Positions 16,914 to 29,400 are shown, counted from the stretch's first letter. The stretch is DNA of 64,000 nucleotides from Spirulina sp034932185 (GCF_034932185.1 NZ_JAYGHW010000002.1:96496-160495); one strand, 5' to 3'. The notes: generated by a model not told the origin, from the letters alone. Translations and numbers: made by a program.

Positions 16914-17783
16914 ATGGAATTCATTAACCCCAAAACCGACTACGCTTTTAAAAAGATTTTTGGCTCTGATCAAAGCAAAGATATTTTAATTAGTTTTCTC
17001 AATGCTTTGATCTATGAAGGTCGCGCCACGATTCAAGATTTAGAAATTATTAACCCCAATCTTCCCCCCAAGGTAGAGGGGTTAAAAGATAGCTCTCTCG
17101 ATGTCAAAGCCCGCCTCGACAATGGCACGATTGTCATTATTGAAATGCAGGTTCTCAATGTAGAATCCTTTGGCAAACGAGTGATCTTTAACGCAGCAAA
17201 AACCTATGCCTTCCAACTCAAACGGAGAGAGGGCTACAGTATGCTCAAGCCCGTGATTGCCGTTACGGTGGCAAATTTTGAAATGTTTCCGGGTTATCAC
17301 CATTATCTCTCTCGCTTCCAGTATCAAGAAGCAACGACAAACTATGTGCATCCTGATCGGACGATTGAACTGATTTTTATTGAACTCCCCAAATTCAATA
17401 AACCTTTGGCTGAACTAGAAACGCTAACGGAAAAGTGGATTGCCTTTATGAAAGAAGCGCAAGTGCTTGATGTTATTCCCACAACCATGGAGGATATTCC
17501 TGAGTTTAACCAAGCCTTTGAAATTGCCAACCGTGCTAACCTCAGCCGAGAGGAAATCGAAGCTATAGAAAGACAGGAAATGTTTATCTATGATCAACAG
17601 GGGGCGCTCAATCTGAGTCGGACTGAGGGTCGCGAGGAGGGTCGCGAGGAGGGTCGCGAGGAAGGATACAAGGAGGGTAAGCGGGAAATTGCCCGGCAAC
17701 TTTTGGGGCAGATGGATCTGGAGGCGATCGCCTCCCTCACCGGCCTCACTGTGGCAGAAGTGCAAACTTTGCAAGCGGATTAA
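16914..17783 (+). CDS. Rpn-family PD-(D/E)XK nuclease/transposase-like protein
   Basis: A 289-residue protein of the Rpn/PDDEXK_2 family (recombination-promoting nucleases). The start MEFINPKTDYAFKKIFGSDQ is diagnostic. The nuclease core is SLDVKARLDNGTIVIIEMQV (D...ExQ) followed by KRVIFNAAKTYAFQLK. The C-terminus holds an acidic/basic GREEGREEGREEG repeat and a helical tail IASLTGLTVAEVQTLQ. These genes are numerous in cyanobacteria, often near rearrangements. No terminal repeats flank it, so I see no mobile unit. Confidence 0.88.
   Translation: MEFINPKTDYAFKKIFGSDQSKDILISFLNALIYEGRATIQDLEIINPNLPPKVEGLKDSSLDVKARLDNGTIVIIEMQVLNVESFGKRVIFNAAKTYAFQLKRREGYSMLKPVIAVTVANFEMFPGYHHYLSRFQYQEATTNYVHPDRTIELIFIELPKFNKPLAELETLTEKWIAFMKEAQVLDVIPTTMEDIPEFNQAFEIANRANLSREEIEAIERQEMFIYDQQGALNLSRTEGREEGREEGREEGYKEGKREIARQLLGQMDLEAIASLTGLTVAEVQTLQAD
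17625..17660 (+). repeat. 12-bp tandem repeat x3 in the Rpn gene
   Basis: Three exact copies of GAGGGTCGCGAG encode the EGRE-type repeat of the Rpn tail and are followed by a diverged fourth. Being a multiple of three, copy change keeps the frame. Confidence 0.9.
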
Positions 17784-17789
17784 CACCAC

Positions 17790-17822
17790 AAAAACCCTGA
17801 ACAGTTATCGTTCAGGGTTTTT
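17790..17822. terminator. Bidirectional terminator between Rpn gene and PG-binding gene
   Basis: A perfect 13-base stem AAAAACCCTGAAC / GTTCAGGGTTTTT with loop AGTTATC lies between two convergent genes. T runs exist on either strand, so it can end both transcripts. Confidence 0.88.
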
Positions 17823-17873
17823 ATCAAGATTCGCCTCACCTTGGGCTGTGGGTACAATGGCGAAGACTGCCGG

Positions 17874-18689
17874 TTACACCCCCAACCGTTGTTTGGTAGC
17901 GGGGCCCACAATGCCATCGACTTTCAGGCCATTGGCCTTTTGAAAAGCTTCCACCGCTTGCTTTGTATTGGGGCCATAGACACCATCTAAGCCACTGGGG
18001 CCGACACCATACTTGAGTTCTACTAACTTAGCTTGCACGGCCTTAACCGCATCGCCACGGGAACCCATCAGGATGACACTGCGGCCGCCCGTGCCTTGGG
18101 TGGGGGGAGCGGCTTGGATGGGGGCGGTGTAGGGGCCATAGACCCAGCGACCGCTGGCCAGTTGGAGCCAATCTCCTTGGATTTGGGTGACGGTTTTCAG
18201 CGCTGCACCGTCGCGGACACACATCGCTGAGGCGTATTGAATGCCGGGGCCGACGCGGGCGTTGAGACAGCCATCTTTGGGAGTGTTGACTTTGCGGAGG
18301 CGGTTGCCGGTGGCAACGGGAGTGGCGCGGTTATGGGTGGTGTAGGGGCCGTAAACCCAGCGACCACTGGCGAGTTTCAGCCAGTCGCCTTTGACTTCTA
18401 CCACCGGCTTGAGGGCTGCTCCATCGCGCACACAGGTAACGATCGCCCCCTGGACAGAAGGCCCTGTGCGGGCATGGAGGCAGCGGCCACTGGGGGTATC
18501 GACCATGGCCGCCTGGGCGGGGGCCATGGCGCTGATGGTGGTGACAATGACCCCAACGGCTAAGAGGTTTAACCAGAGGGCGCTGGGAGCCTTGGCCCAT
18601 TCAAAAAAATCAACTTCGCTAAAATCGTACTCAATGCCCGTTGCTGCTTCATGGGCAGCATAGGAATGGGTGTAGGTGAGTGCGTCCAC
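17874..18689 (-). CDS. Exported SH3/peptidoglycan-binding protein
   Basis: A 271-residue envelope protein. A hydrophobic segment (about residues 37-60, SALWLNLLAVGVIVTTISAM) anchors or exports it. Two near-identical SH3-like repeats of about 60 residues follow, each holding CVRDGAALK and W[LV].LASGRWVYGPYT with paired cysteines. A C-terminal PG_binding_1 domain (GSRGDAVKAVQAKLVELKYG ... LDGVYGPNTKQAVEAFQKAN) completes it. This suggests a wall-binding protein without its own catalytic domain. The N-terminal MDALTYTHSYAAHE is a motif I recall from cyanobacterial PG-binding proteins. Adjacent to an M23 peptidase on the same strand. Confidence 0.85.
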   Translation of the reverse strand: MDALTYTHSYAAHEAATGIEYDFSEVDFFEWAKAPSALWLNLLAVGVIVTTISAMAPAQAAMVDTPSGRCLHARTGPSVQGAIVTCVRDGAALKPVVEVKGDWLKLASGRWVYGPYTTHNRATPVATGNRLRKVNTPKDGCLNARVGPGIQYASAMCVRDGAALKTVTQIQGDWLQLASGRWVYGPYTAPIQAAPPTQGTGGRSVILMGSRGDAVKAVQAKLVELKYGVGPSGLDGVYGPNTKQAVEAFQKANGLKVDGIVGPATKQRLGV

Positions 18690-18784
18690 GGGGGTCTCCT
18701 TGCGTGATTGGCTTGGTCTTGTCTTGCAGTAATATCACTGTTTTAAGCCAAGATGCGCCAATTGAGGTACTGGATTTACAATAT

Positions 18785-19582
18785 TTAGGAGTCTTGGCGG
18801 TTAAATTGCTCAGAACGGAGACGGCGATCGCCCTCATACACCTCAAGGCGATCGCCATAGACGCGATAGGTAAAACTGCCGTTACTCGCCTGATAACCAT
18901 CCCGTTGATAAAAGGCCGGCAACCAAATCGAGCGGGTGGGATCATTTTTAGCCTGGCCAAAATACCAAATCTGCGCCCCCACCTGACAGATTTGCACCCG
19001 AAAATGGCGGGTCTGGGCGGCGATTAAGATCTCACCGGGACATTGCTCACCGGGGGGAACAGCGGGGGGAATTCGACCATTGACCAAGGGCGGGAGGTTA
19101 GTGAGGGGATCGCGGCTGTTGCCATCGGGGCCATAGTATTCAAAATGGAGATGGGGGCCGGTGGAGTTGCCGGTGCTGCCCATTTCGGCGATCGCCTGTC
19201 CCTGCATCACCCTTTCTCCCTCGTTGACATAGAGCAATTGGTTATGGCCGTAAACGGTGCGGCTACCGTCGTTGTGGAGAATTTCCACCGCGTAGCCCAA
19301 ACCCCAATCATCCCAACCCGCAAGGATCACCTCCCCCGCCTGGGCCGCTAAAATCGGCGTGCCTACCGGCCCAGCAATATCGAGGCCCTCATGGTAACGG
19401 TGGAAACCTTGGGAAATATTGCCCGTTGTGGGCCAGATGAAATGCTGGTTTTGGGCCAAAGCCGTTGCATCGCTAGGAATCAGCGTTGCCGGGTCGCGAA
19501 ACACCCCCTGCATCGGCACAGAGAGGGCCACGGTTCCCACCGCCGCCACACCTAAAAAACTGAACAGGAGCGATCGCGCCAT
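18785..19582 (-). CDS. M23 family metallopeptidase, exported
   Basis: A 265-residue peptidase of the LytM/M23 family that cuts peptidoglycan cross-bridges or activates amidases. A signal peptide (MARSLLFSFLGVAAVGTVAL) precedes the catalytic domain. Zinc ligands are in HEGLDIAGPVGTPI (HxxxD) and HLHFEYYGPDG (HxH). The fold motifs GEVILAGWDDWGLGYAVEIL and YGHN are present. The C-terminal 90 residues (GQAKNDPTRSIWLPAFYQRD) look like an SH3/YARHG-type add-on. The ATG at 19582 is favoured by the signal peptide; earlier starts are open up to 19654. Confidence 0.85.
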   Translation of the reverse strand: MARSLLFSFLGVAAVGTVALSVPMQGVFRDPATLIPSDATALAQNQHFIWPTTGNISQGFHRYHEGLDIAGPVGTPILAAQAGEVILAGWDDWGLGYAVEILHNDGSRTVYGHNQLLYVNEGERVMQGQAIAEMGSTGNSTGPHLHFEYYGPDGNSRDPLTNLPPLVNGRIPPAVPPGEQCPGEILIAAQTRHFRVQICQVGAQIWYFGQAKNDPTRSIWLPAFYQRDGYQASNGSFTYRVYGDRLEVYEGDRRLRSEQFNRQDS

Positions 19583-19780
19583 GCCCCCCCAAGAAATGAT
19601 CACACATCCCATTTTGACAAAATTTAAAGCAACCCTCTCGTTTTTCGGGGTCATCCCTCCCCATCGGGAGAATCTACCCCTTCCCCTCTGTCAAGAATAT
19701 TCCCGATTCGCAAAAAAACCCTGGCACAACCCTGTAGGATGATCAGTAAGGCCCCTTAAGGTTTTCACCCCTCACCCGCC

Positions 19781-20185
19781 ATGTTCGGTCACTACCAACA
19801 AACTTGTTTGCGGATTGAACTACACCCCCCGGTATCTTCAGCACCCCTCACCGCGAAGATTGCCGCGAGTCTCCAGGAACCTGACCAGTTTCGCCGCTGG
19901 CTCTTTCCACAGCAATTTGAGGTTAAGATTGCTTCCCCCCTGATTGCTGGGGCTACCTTTTCCGCTTGGATTGGCCCCGTCAAAATTGATCACTACGTTG
20001 AAGTTGCCACCCCCCAAAGTCTCCGCCTGATCCTCAGTGGAGGCATTGATGGGTTTCATGAATGGTATTGGGGCGAAGATTGGGTACAATCGCGCATTGA
20101 AGGGATTTCGCTATTACCGTTGCATTTGGGCCAGACTTTTGTCTTGATGCGCCTCCGCCAATTTCTCAGGGAATCGGGAAATTAG
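19781..20185 (+). CDS. Conserved hypothetical protein
   Basis: A 134-residue soluble protein that I do not recognise. It has no signal peptide, membrane span or catalytic motif. Segments such as LIAGATFSAWIGPVKIDHYV and ILSGGIDGFHEWYWGEDWVQ suggest a beta-rich fold, perhaps of the START/SRPBCC kind, but this is a guess. It is divergent from the M23 gene and followed by the NRPS promoter region. Codon use and composition fit its neighbours. Confidence 0.55.
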   Translation: MFGHYQQTCLRIELHPPVSSAPLTAKIAASLQEPDQFRRWLFPQQFEVKIASPLIAGATFSAWIGPVKIDHYVEVATPQSLRLILSGGIDGFHEWYWGEDWVQSRIEGISLLPLHLGQTFVLMRLRQFLRESGN

Positions 20186-20251
20186 CCCGGCCAAGCTTTC
20201 GCCTCAATCCTTACAATCGCAATAAAATATTAAGAAATTGCAATAGTAAAA

Positions 20252-20279
20252 TCGACAATCCGGTCAGTCATGGTATGAT
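20252..20279 (+). promoter_or_regulatory. Possible sigma70-type promoter upstream of the NRPS gene
   Basis: TCGACA at 20252-20257 and TATGAT at 20274-20279 are separated by 16 bases, a fair match to TTGACA/TATAAT. The leader to the NRPS ATG would be about 165 bases. Two copies of GATTAATT (about 20303 and 20331) lie downstream. The whole 20186-20452 gap is AT-rich and holds no gene. Confidence 0.4.
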
Positions 20280-20452
20280 GCAGGCAAAATGGACTAAATT
20301 GGGTGATTAATTCATTTAATTACATCCATTGATTAATTGAAGTGTCCGTCAGTATTTCGATCTCATCTAAAGTGACAGGATAGGATCGGGAGGTGAATTT
20401 TTCATCTTGCGGTTTCCCCTGGAGCAAGATTAAAAAATAATATTGAATTTTC

Positions 20453-23400
20453 ATGGCATCTACCATCTGGGAACAGGATAATGTCCAAGGATATGCTGAT
20501 TTAGAGGGAAATTCTTCATCAAGTTTCTTTTTATCTGAAACACAGCAAATTCTGTGGCAAATTGATCAATTTTCACCCCACAATACGGCTGATCATCGAT
20601 GCAGTGCCGTTAAAATTTACGCTGCTTTAGACCTAGAGCAATGGCGAACGGTTTGGTGCGAAATTATCCAACGCCATCCCAGTTTACGGACAACCTACAG
20701 CCTCAATCGGGCCGGTGTTCCTGTGCAAAAGATCAATCGGGAGATTCTCCGTTGGAAAGACTTCGCCAACGCCCTGCCCCTAGAAATCATCAATGCTCAA
20801 AATTGGTCACAAGATCACCTCAATCAGGAACTTTTAAAACGGGCCGAGATGCCCTTCAATCTCGAACAAGGCCCTCTGATCCGCCTCTCTTTATTTCAAT
20901 GTCGCCCCTCAGAATTTATTCAATTGTTGGTCATTCATCAAATTGCCGCAGATCCCAAAAGTCACGATCTGCTCTGGCAAGAATTTGATCAACGCTATGC
21001 CGGTCATGAATTGAAACCGCCCCTAGCCTATCAAGACTTTGTGGATTGGGAAGCGGCGTTTTTAAACTCATCCCCCGGCCAAGCCTCGCGACAATATTGG
21101 CATCAACAACTAGGGGATGATCTGCCAATTTTAAATTTGCCCATCGATCAATCCAGACCCCCTGTTTTGTCGTTTCGGGGTGAAGCCTATTCAGTGCCAC
21201 TTGACCGGGATCTGGTTGTGGGATTACAAGCTAAAATTGCTCCCTCAGATCGATTGCAGTTGGGATTAGCGGCGTTTTATAGCTTGCTCTATCGTTATTC
21301 GGGTCAGTGTGATCTATCAATCACCGTTCCCCTCGAAAATCGCCAAGGGCGGCCTGAATTTTTGCAGGGGATTGGTTGTTTTCAAAATGTGGGAATTTTT
21401 CGGGTTGAACTAGACCCGCAAGCCTCTTTTCAAGAGCTTCAGCAGACCGTCGCCGCCATCACCACCAGCGGTCATCAACATCAAGCCGTTAACGCCTTAA
21501 CCCCAGCATGGCAACAACATTTTGAATTACAGCGGGGTTTGAGTCAAATGCCCCTCTCTTCAGTCCGGTTTAACTGGCAACTATGGGAAGGATCAACAAG
21601 CACAGATGCGCCGCCCTTGTTAACTGTTGAACCCTACCTTTTGGCTGAAAAATATGGTGCAGCTTACGATATAACCCTCACCTGGATGGAAGTGGGGGAG
21701 GCTATTCATCTAAATATTAATTACAATCCAGATCTCTGGACTGAAGCAACCATTCAGCGATTAGCGACCCATTATCAACAGATTTTGCAAGGGGCGATCG
21801 CCCATCCTGAAACCCCCATTGCCCGCCTACCTTTGCTCACAGACCCAGAGCGTCAGCAACTCCTAATCGAGTGGAATCAGACCGCTGCGGACTATCCTCA
21901 AAATTGCGGCATTCACCACTGTTTTGAGGCACAAGTGGCCCGAACGCCAGGGGCTACGGCGGTTGTTTTTGAGGGGCGATCGCTCACCTATCAAGACCTC
22001 AACCATCGCGCCAATCAACTCGCCCATTACCTCCAAACCTGCGGCGTTCAACGGGGAGATTTAGTCGGGATATATCTAGATCGTTCCCTAGAAATGCTCA
22101 TCGGTTTACTGGGTATTCTCAAGGCCGGTGCTGCCTATGTGCCTCTCGATCCCAGCTATCCCCAAGAACGCATTGGATATATTTTATCCACCGCCGATGC
22201 TCCCTTTTTAGTTACATCTAGCGCAATGCAAGCCGCATTGCCTAGTCATCAAGCCCAGGTCATTTGTGTAGATATCGATGCCCCGCGCATTGCCCAAGCC
22301 GCCGCCGATAATCCCCAGCGTGATATAGATGAGCAAAATGCGCAAAATTTGTGTTATGTGATCTTCACATCAGGGTCCACGGGTCAGCCCAAGGGGGTCA
22401 AGATTAGCCATCAATCCTTGGTGAATTTCATGACAGCGATGGCATCAACACCTGGACTCACCGCAGAAGATTGTTTAGTAGCAGTCACAACCATTAGTTT
22501 TGATATTCACACCCTCGAACTTTATTTGCCGTTAACCGTGGGCGCGAAACTGGTGCTTGCCAGTCACGAAGTTGCCACCGATGGAGGCAGATTAGCCGAA
22601 TTAATCACCACCCACCAAGCCACAGTTATGCAAGCCACCCCGGCAACTTGGCGGATGTTGTTAACGGCCCATTGGGACGGATCTGCGGATTTTAAAGCGA
22701 TTTGTGGGGGGGAAGCCTTGCCGCGTTCCTTGGCGGATCAGTTATTAACAAAAGTGGGGACGCTGTGGAATCTTTACGGGCCGACGGAAACGACCGTGTG
22801 GTCTACCCGTTGCGAAATTAAGCGCGATCGCAGGGGCGATCGCCCCGACAATCCTGAACCGATTGGCCGTCCCATTGCGAACACCCAAACCTATATTTTA
22901 GACTCCACCCTTCAACCCGTTCCCATCGGTGTACCCGGCGAATTTTATATTGGTGGGGATGGCGTTGCCCAAGGCTATCTCCATCGGCCGGATTTAACCG
23001 CCGAACGCTTTCTTGCCAATCCCTTTCTCGCCCATGCCCGCCTCTATAAAACCGGAGATTTAGCCCGATATCGTCAAGATGGGACGATTGAATATTTAGG
23101 CCGGGTTGACAATCAGGTGAAAATTCGCGGGTTTCGCATTGAACTCGGAGAAATTGAAACCTTATTAACCCAACATCCCCATGTCGCCCAATGTGTCACC
23201 CTGGCCCGCCCCGATGACCAAGGTGATCCGCGATTAGTGGCCTATATTATTCCCGAACAAATTCCCCCCCATCAACCCACCGAGCCATCCCCCAGCCCCA
23301 CAGCGACCCCTGCCTTTCCAGTAGCAGAAAACAACATTCTCCAAGAATGGCAATTAGCCTGGGATAATGCCTATGATCAAACCGAAAAAACCCAGGATTC

Positions 23401-26400
23401 AACCTTAAATATTTCCGGATGGGATAGTAGTTATACGGGTGAATTGATTCCAGCGGAAGAAATGCGGGAATGGGTGACGGGTATTGTTGATCGGATTAAA
23501 GAGCATCAGCCCCAACGGGTTTTAGAAATTGGATGTGGGACAGGCATGCTCTTGCTGCGGATCGCCCCCAGTTGTGCATTGTATTGGGGCGTTGATGCTG
23601 CCCAGCAGGGCTTGAATTATATTCACAAACAACTGCAAACATTGCCGGGAGATTGGTCACAGGTTCAACTTCGGCAACAACTTGCCCATGATTTTCAGGG
23701 GGTTGAGCCGCAATCCTTTGATGCGGTTGTGATTAACTCAGTGGTGCAATATTTTCCGAGTATTCGTTATTTAGTGACGGTGCTAGAGGGAGCAGTACAG
23801 GCCCTCGCGCCGGGTGGGTTTATTTTTGTGGGAGATGTGCGAAGTTTGCCATTATTATCGGCATTTCATAGTAGTGTGCAGCTTTATCAAGCGTCGGATG
23901 ATTTGCCCTTGGCTCAACTGAAACAACTGGCCGATAAAGATCAGCAATTGGATCAAGAATTGGTGATTAGTCCGGAGTTTTTCACGGCATTGCAAGCATA
24001 TTTACCGGCAATTACGCAGGTTAAAATTCAATTAAAACGGGGCATTGCTCATAATGAAATGACGAAGTTTCGCTATGATGTGGTGCTGTTTGTGGGTGGG
24101 GCGGGGCAGGAATTGCCGCAGATGGCATGGGATTGGCAGCAGGAGGGGTTGACGGTGGAGGCGGTGCTGGATAGGTTGCACCATGATCAACCGAAAACCC
24201 TTGTGGTGCGTCATGTTCCCAATGGGCGATTAAGGGCAGATCTCCAAGCGTTGGCCATGCTTGAAACAGATGATGAGCTTCAGACTGTTGGTGAATTACG
24301 GCATCGTCTCACCCAGGATCAATGGACGGGGATTGAGCCAGAAATTTGGTGGGGGTTGGAGATTCCCTATCGCGTGGAAATTAACTATAGTGTCGGCCGC
24401 TTGGATTGCTATGATCTATGGTTTGAGCAGCAGGGCGTTGGCGAAGCCTCTCCAACGGAGAATTGCCCTTTACCTGATGACACCCCAGCCATTCCATCGG
24501 TTTTGCCTCAGTCTCCACAGGATTGGCAAAGCTATGCGAATAATCCGGCCTTTGGACAGTTTGCGATGGGTTTGTCCCCCAAACTGCGGGATTATTTGCG
24601 GGATAAACTGCCGGATTATATGGTTCCGTCGGCGTTTGTGGCCCTGCCTCGGTTTCCCCTGACTCCGAATGGCAAAATTGACCGTCGGGCGTTGCCGAGT
24701 CCGGAGTTTTTCCCCATCGCTCAGGGGGCGGGTTTTGTTGCGCCTCGCAATGAGGTGGAGCAGCAGGTGGCGCAGATTTGGTCGGAGGTGTTGGGCATTT
24801 CACCGATGGGGGTGCATTACGATTTCATTCAGTTGGGGGGTCATTCGCTGCTGGCGATTCAGATTATGGTGCTGATCCAAACTCGCCTACAGGTGAAGTT
24901 ACCCGTTCATCGGTTGTTTGACTGTCCGACGGTGGCGGCGTTGGCGGCGTTGGTGCGGGCGGAGGAGGGGGTGGATACGGGGGCAGATATTCAACCCACG
25001 GCACGCTCTGGATCGCTCCCCCTCTCTGTGGGTCAGGCGCAACTGTGGTTTTTACACCAACTCAACCCCGACGCTCCCACCTATAACGAAGATGTGACGA
25101 TCATTTTTCAGGAAGCCCTCGATCTTCCGGCCCTAGAACAGAGTTTTACGGAACTGATCCGCCGTCACGAAATTCTCCGCACCACGTTCCCCTCGGTGGA
25201 TGGCCAGCCGGTACAACGGATTCAGCCGCCGACGGCGTTTAAAATCGCCGTGGTGGATTTGCGATCGCACCCTGAAGCCGAACGCAGCGCCCAAGCGGAA
25301 GCGATATTGCTCCGCAAGGCTACCGCCATCGCCACCGCTCAACTCTGCATCCCCTTCAACCTCGCCCAAGGCCCTCTAATCCGCGCCACCGTCTGCCAAC
25401 TGGGGGACACCCATTATCAACTCAATGTGGCCATGCACCACATCCTCTTCGATGGGGAATCGGGCAACGGCGTGCTATTCCCCGAACTGAAAACCCTGTA
25501 CACCGCCTTCAGCCAAGGCCTGGCCTCCCCCCTGCCAGAACTGACACTTCAATATGCCGACTTCGCCGCCTGGCAACGGGACTGGCTCCAAGGCGACTAC
25601 ATCAGCCAGCAACTCGCCTATTGGCAAACCATGGCCGATGCCCCGCCCCTGCTGTTTCCCACCGATCGCCCCCGCACCCCCAAGACCACCGCCGCCGGTT
25701 CATGGCTCGCCGTTGAAATTGCCCCCGCCTTAACGGAAAAACTGAAAATTCTCAGCCGCAAAGCTGGGGTCACGCTCTATATGACCCTGGTGACGGCCCT
25801 GCAAATTTTGCTCCATCGCTATACTGAGCAAACCGATCTCATTTTAGGTACAGTCTCTTCTCAACATAACCGTTCCGAACTGCGGGGCATGATTGGCTAC
25901 TTCTTGAATACCTTGGCACTCCGCAGTGATTTGTCAGGAAATCCGAGCTTTCAAGCATTGCTCAAACGGGTGCGTCAAACCATCCTTGAAGCCTATGCTA
26001 ACCAAGATGTCCCCTTTCAAGATGTGGTGAATAGTTTCAGTTCAGATCGGCAGGTGAGTGAAAATCCGCTCTTTCAAATTGTCTTTGCTTTTCAGCCGCC
26101 TGTGGTGGAAGATCCCCAGAGTTGGACGATTCAACAATTTATGTTGGATAATGGCTGTTCTAAATTTGATATTTCGTTCCTATTGGAGGAGCGATCGCAG
26201 GGCATCACCAGTAAAATCGTCGGCAAAATTGAATACAAAACCGACCTGTTCGATCTCGCCACCATTGAACGCCTCCGGGGCCATTTCCTCACCCTGTTAG
26301 CGGGCATTGTCGCCGATCCAGAGCAAGCGTTGGCGAAGCCTCTCCAACGGAGAATCGCCCAACTGCCCCTGCTGACCGCCGCCGAACAGCAGCAAATCCT

Positions 26401-29400
26401 GATTGACTGGAACAACACCACCGTTCCCTATCCCCAGGATCAACGCCTCCATCAACGTTTTGAACAACGAGCGGCCCAAATCCCCGATCAGGTGGCTGTG
26501 GTTTGTGGCGATCGCCAACTCACCTATGGCGAACTCAACAGCCGCGCCAACCAACTCGCCCATTACCTGCAAAAACTAGGCGTAAAACCCAATACGCTTG
26601 TAGGAATTTCCGTCGAACGTTCCCTAGAAATGGTGATTGGTCTCTACGGCATTATCAAAGCCGGTGGGGCCTATTTACCCATTGATCCCACCTATCCCAT
26701 CGAGCGGATCGACTATATGTTGAGCGATGCCAATGTGCCGATCCTGCTGACCCAGCAGCATTTACGGGGGAACTTTGATCATTTTGCGGGCCATGTGCTG
26801 AGTTTAGATGGCGATCGCGCCATTTTAGCCCTCGAACGTGAAGCAAACTTACCCACAATCGTCACCGGCAATGACCTGATCTACGTCATTTATACCTCCG
26901 GCTCCACAGGTAAACCCAAAGGCGCAGGCATTTATCATCGCAGTGTGAGTAATGTGGTGGATTGGTTTATTGACTACATTGGCATTACGGAGCGCGGTGG
27001 CGGTAGCCTTGCGGAGCAATATCGCCCCCTGATTGTCTCCTCCTTTAGCTTCGATATCACCCATAAAAACTTCTACGCTCCCCTGATTATGGGCGGCCAA
27101 ATTCACCTCCTCCCCGGCGTTCGCTACGATCCTCAACTGGCCAGCCAACTGATCGAACAGCATCAAATTACCTGGGTAAACTGCACCCCCGGCGTTTTTT
27201 ATCCCCTCACGGAACCCAAACAAGAACGCACCTATCAAAAACTCGCCTCCCTGCGCTTTGCCATCCTCGGCGGTGAACCCATTTCCATCTCCCAATTGTG
27301 GGATTGGTTAAGTTCCGACCATTGCCAAGCTACAATCCTCAACCACTACGGCCCCACGGAATGCACGGATTTATCTACGACCTATTGGGTCAAAGATCCC
27401 GCCCACTATCGAGAGCGATCGATGCCCTTGGGTCATCCCATTGCCAATGTGCAACATTTCATTTTGAATCGTCATCGGCAATTAGTGCCGGTAGGCGTGG
27501 CGGGCGAACTTTATATCGGTGGCATGGGCGTAGGTGCGGGGTATTTAAACCGCCCCGATTTGACCGCAGAGCGATTTATGGAGAACCCCTTTGATCCCGG
27601 TTCACGGATGTACAATACCGGCGATTTAGCGCGATACTTACCCGATGGCAATATTGAATATTTAGGCCGGATCGATCATCAGGTTAAAATTCGTGGGTTC
27701 CGGATTGAATTGGGGGAAGTGGAAACGGCGATCGAACAGCATCCGGAGGTGAATCGTACCGTTGTCATTCCACGGGAAGACACCCCAGGAGATCAGCGTT
27801 TAGTGGCCTATGTTGTGCCGCGTTTAGAATCCCAAGATCCAGATCCCGCAACGACAGGAGAATCCACAGGAACAACCCGGCCCCATGATGTCAATCGCGC
27901 CTTGACTGAATGGGAAAACGTCTTCAATAACATCTACGATCAAAGCGGCCAAGATTACGATTTAACCCTTGATTTAACCGGGTGGAATAGTAGTTATACG
28001 GGGGAACCAATCCCCGCTGCTGAGATGCGAGAATGGGTCAATGCCACGATCACCCGGATTCAAGCCCATCAACCCCAACGGGTGCTAGAAATTGGCTGTG
28101 GCACAGGCATGTTGTTGCTACAGTTAGCGCCCCACTGTTCCCATTACTGCGGCACAGAGTTATCCAAACGGGTGATTGATGACCTCCAAACCCGGATTAA
28201 TCGGTTGCCGGGGGATTGGTCTCATGTGCAACTTAAACATCAACCGGCGCAAAATTTTGACGGTCTTGAGGATCAAGATTTTGACACGATCATTCTGAAC
28301 TCAGTGGTGCAATATTTTCCCAGTATTGACTATCTCATCACGGTGTTAAAACAGGCGATCCAAACCCTTGGCCCGGCTGGGGGAACGGTGTTTGTGGGCG
28401 ATGTCCGCAGTCTGCCATTATTAACGGCATTTCATGCCAGTATTCAACTCCATCAAGCTACCGATGAATTAAGTATTGAGCAATTCAAACGACGGGTAGA
28501 GCGTAAGGTGCAATTTGATAAAGAATTGGTGATTGATCCGGCGTTTTTTGCGGCATTGCCGACGCAGTTTCCCGAAATTACCCAGGTGAAGATCCAAACC
28601 AAGCGCGGCAATGCTCACCATGAAATGAATAAGTATCGCTATGATGTGGTGCTGCGGGTGGGCGATTCGCCACAACGCACTGATTCGTCCAATCCGCCAC
28701 CGCCCATTACCCCTGAACAGCGGATCAACTGGCAGGCTGCAACCACCACCATCGGGGCGTTGGCGAAGTCTCTCCAAGGGAGAATCGCCACCCAATTGCA
28801 GACCCAACAGCCCCCCGTTTGCGTCGTTCAAAATGTACCCAATGCCCGCCTTGTTGCTGACTGCCATATTGTCGAATTACTCAAGCATCCCGATCCCGTA
28901 AAAACGGTGCAGGCGTTGCGGCAGCAGGTAAAAGCCGATGCGCCGCCAGGGATTGAGCCGGAAACTTGGTGGCATTTAGACCTGCCCTATGGGGTTGAGA
29001 TTATGCCCTCAGCGGGGGCGATAGATTGTTATGACGTGGTTTTGACCCATCCCGATGCTGTGGGGGCTGTGGTGAACCGATCGCCGCAGGACTCACCCCC
29101 CAAACCCTGGGCCGACTACGCCAATAATCCCCTCTTTGCCCAAGCCGCGACCCGGTTAGCCCCCCAACTGCACGGCTACCTGGGGGAAAAATTGCCCGAC
29201 TACATGATCCCGTCGGCCTTCGTCCTGATGGCAACCTTACCCCTCGCCCCCACCGGCAAAGTCGATCGCCGCGCCCTGCCCATTCCAGAACTGGGCCGCA
29301 CCCAACTAAACACCGCCTACGTCCAACCTCAAAACGACATTGAAACGGCGATCGCCACCATTTGGCAACAACTTTTACGGGTAGACAAAGTAGGCATTTA

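Noticed and set aside
16914..17783. Complete mobile element around the Rpn gene
   Set aside because: No terminal inverted repeats or target duplications are visible on either side.
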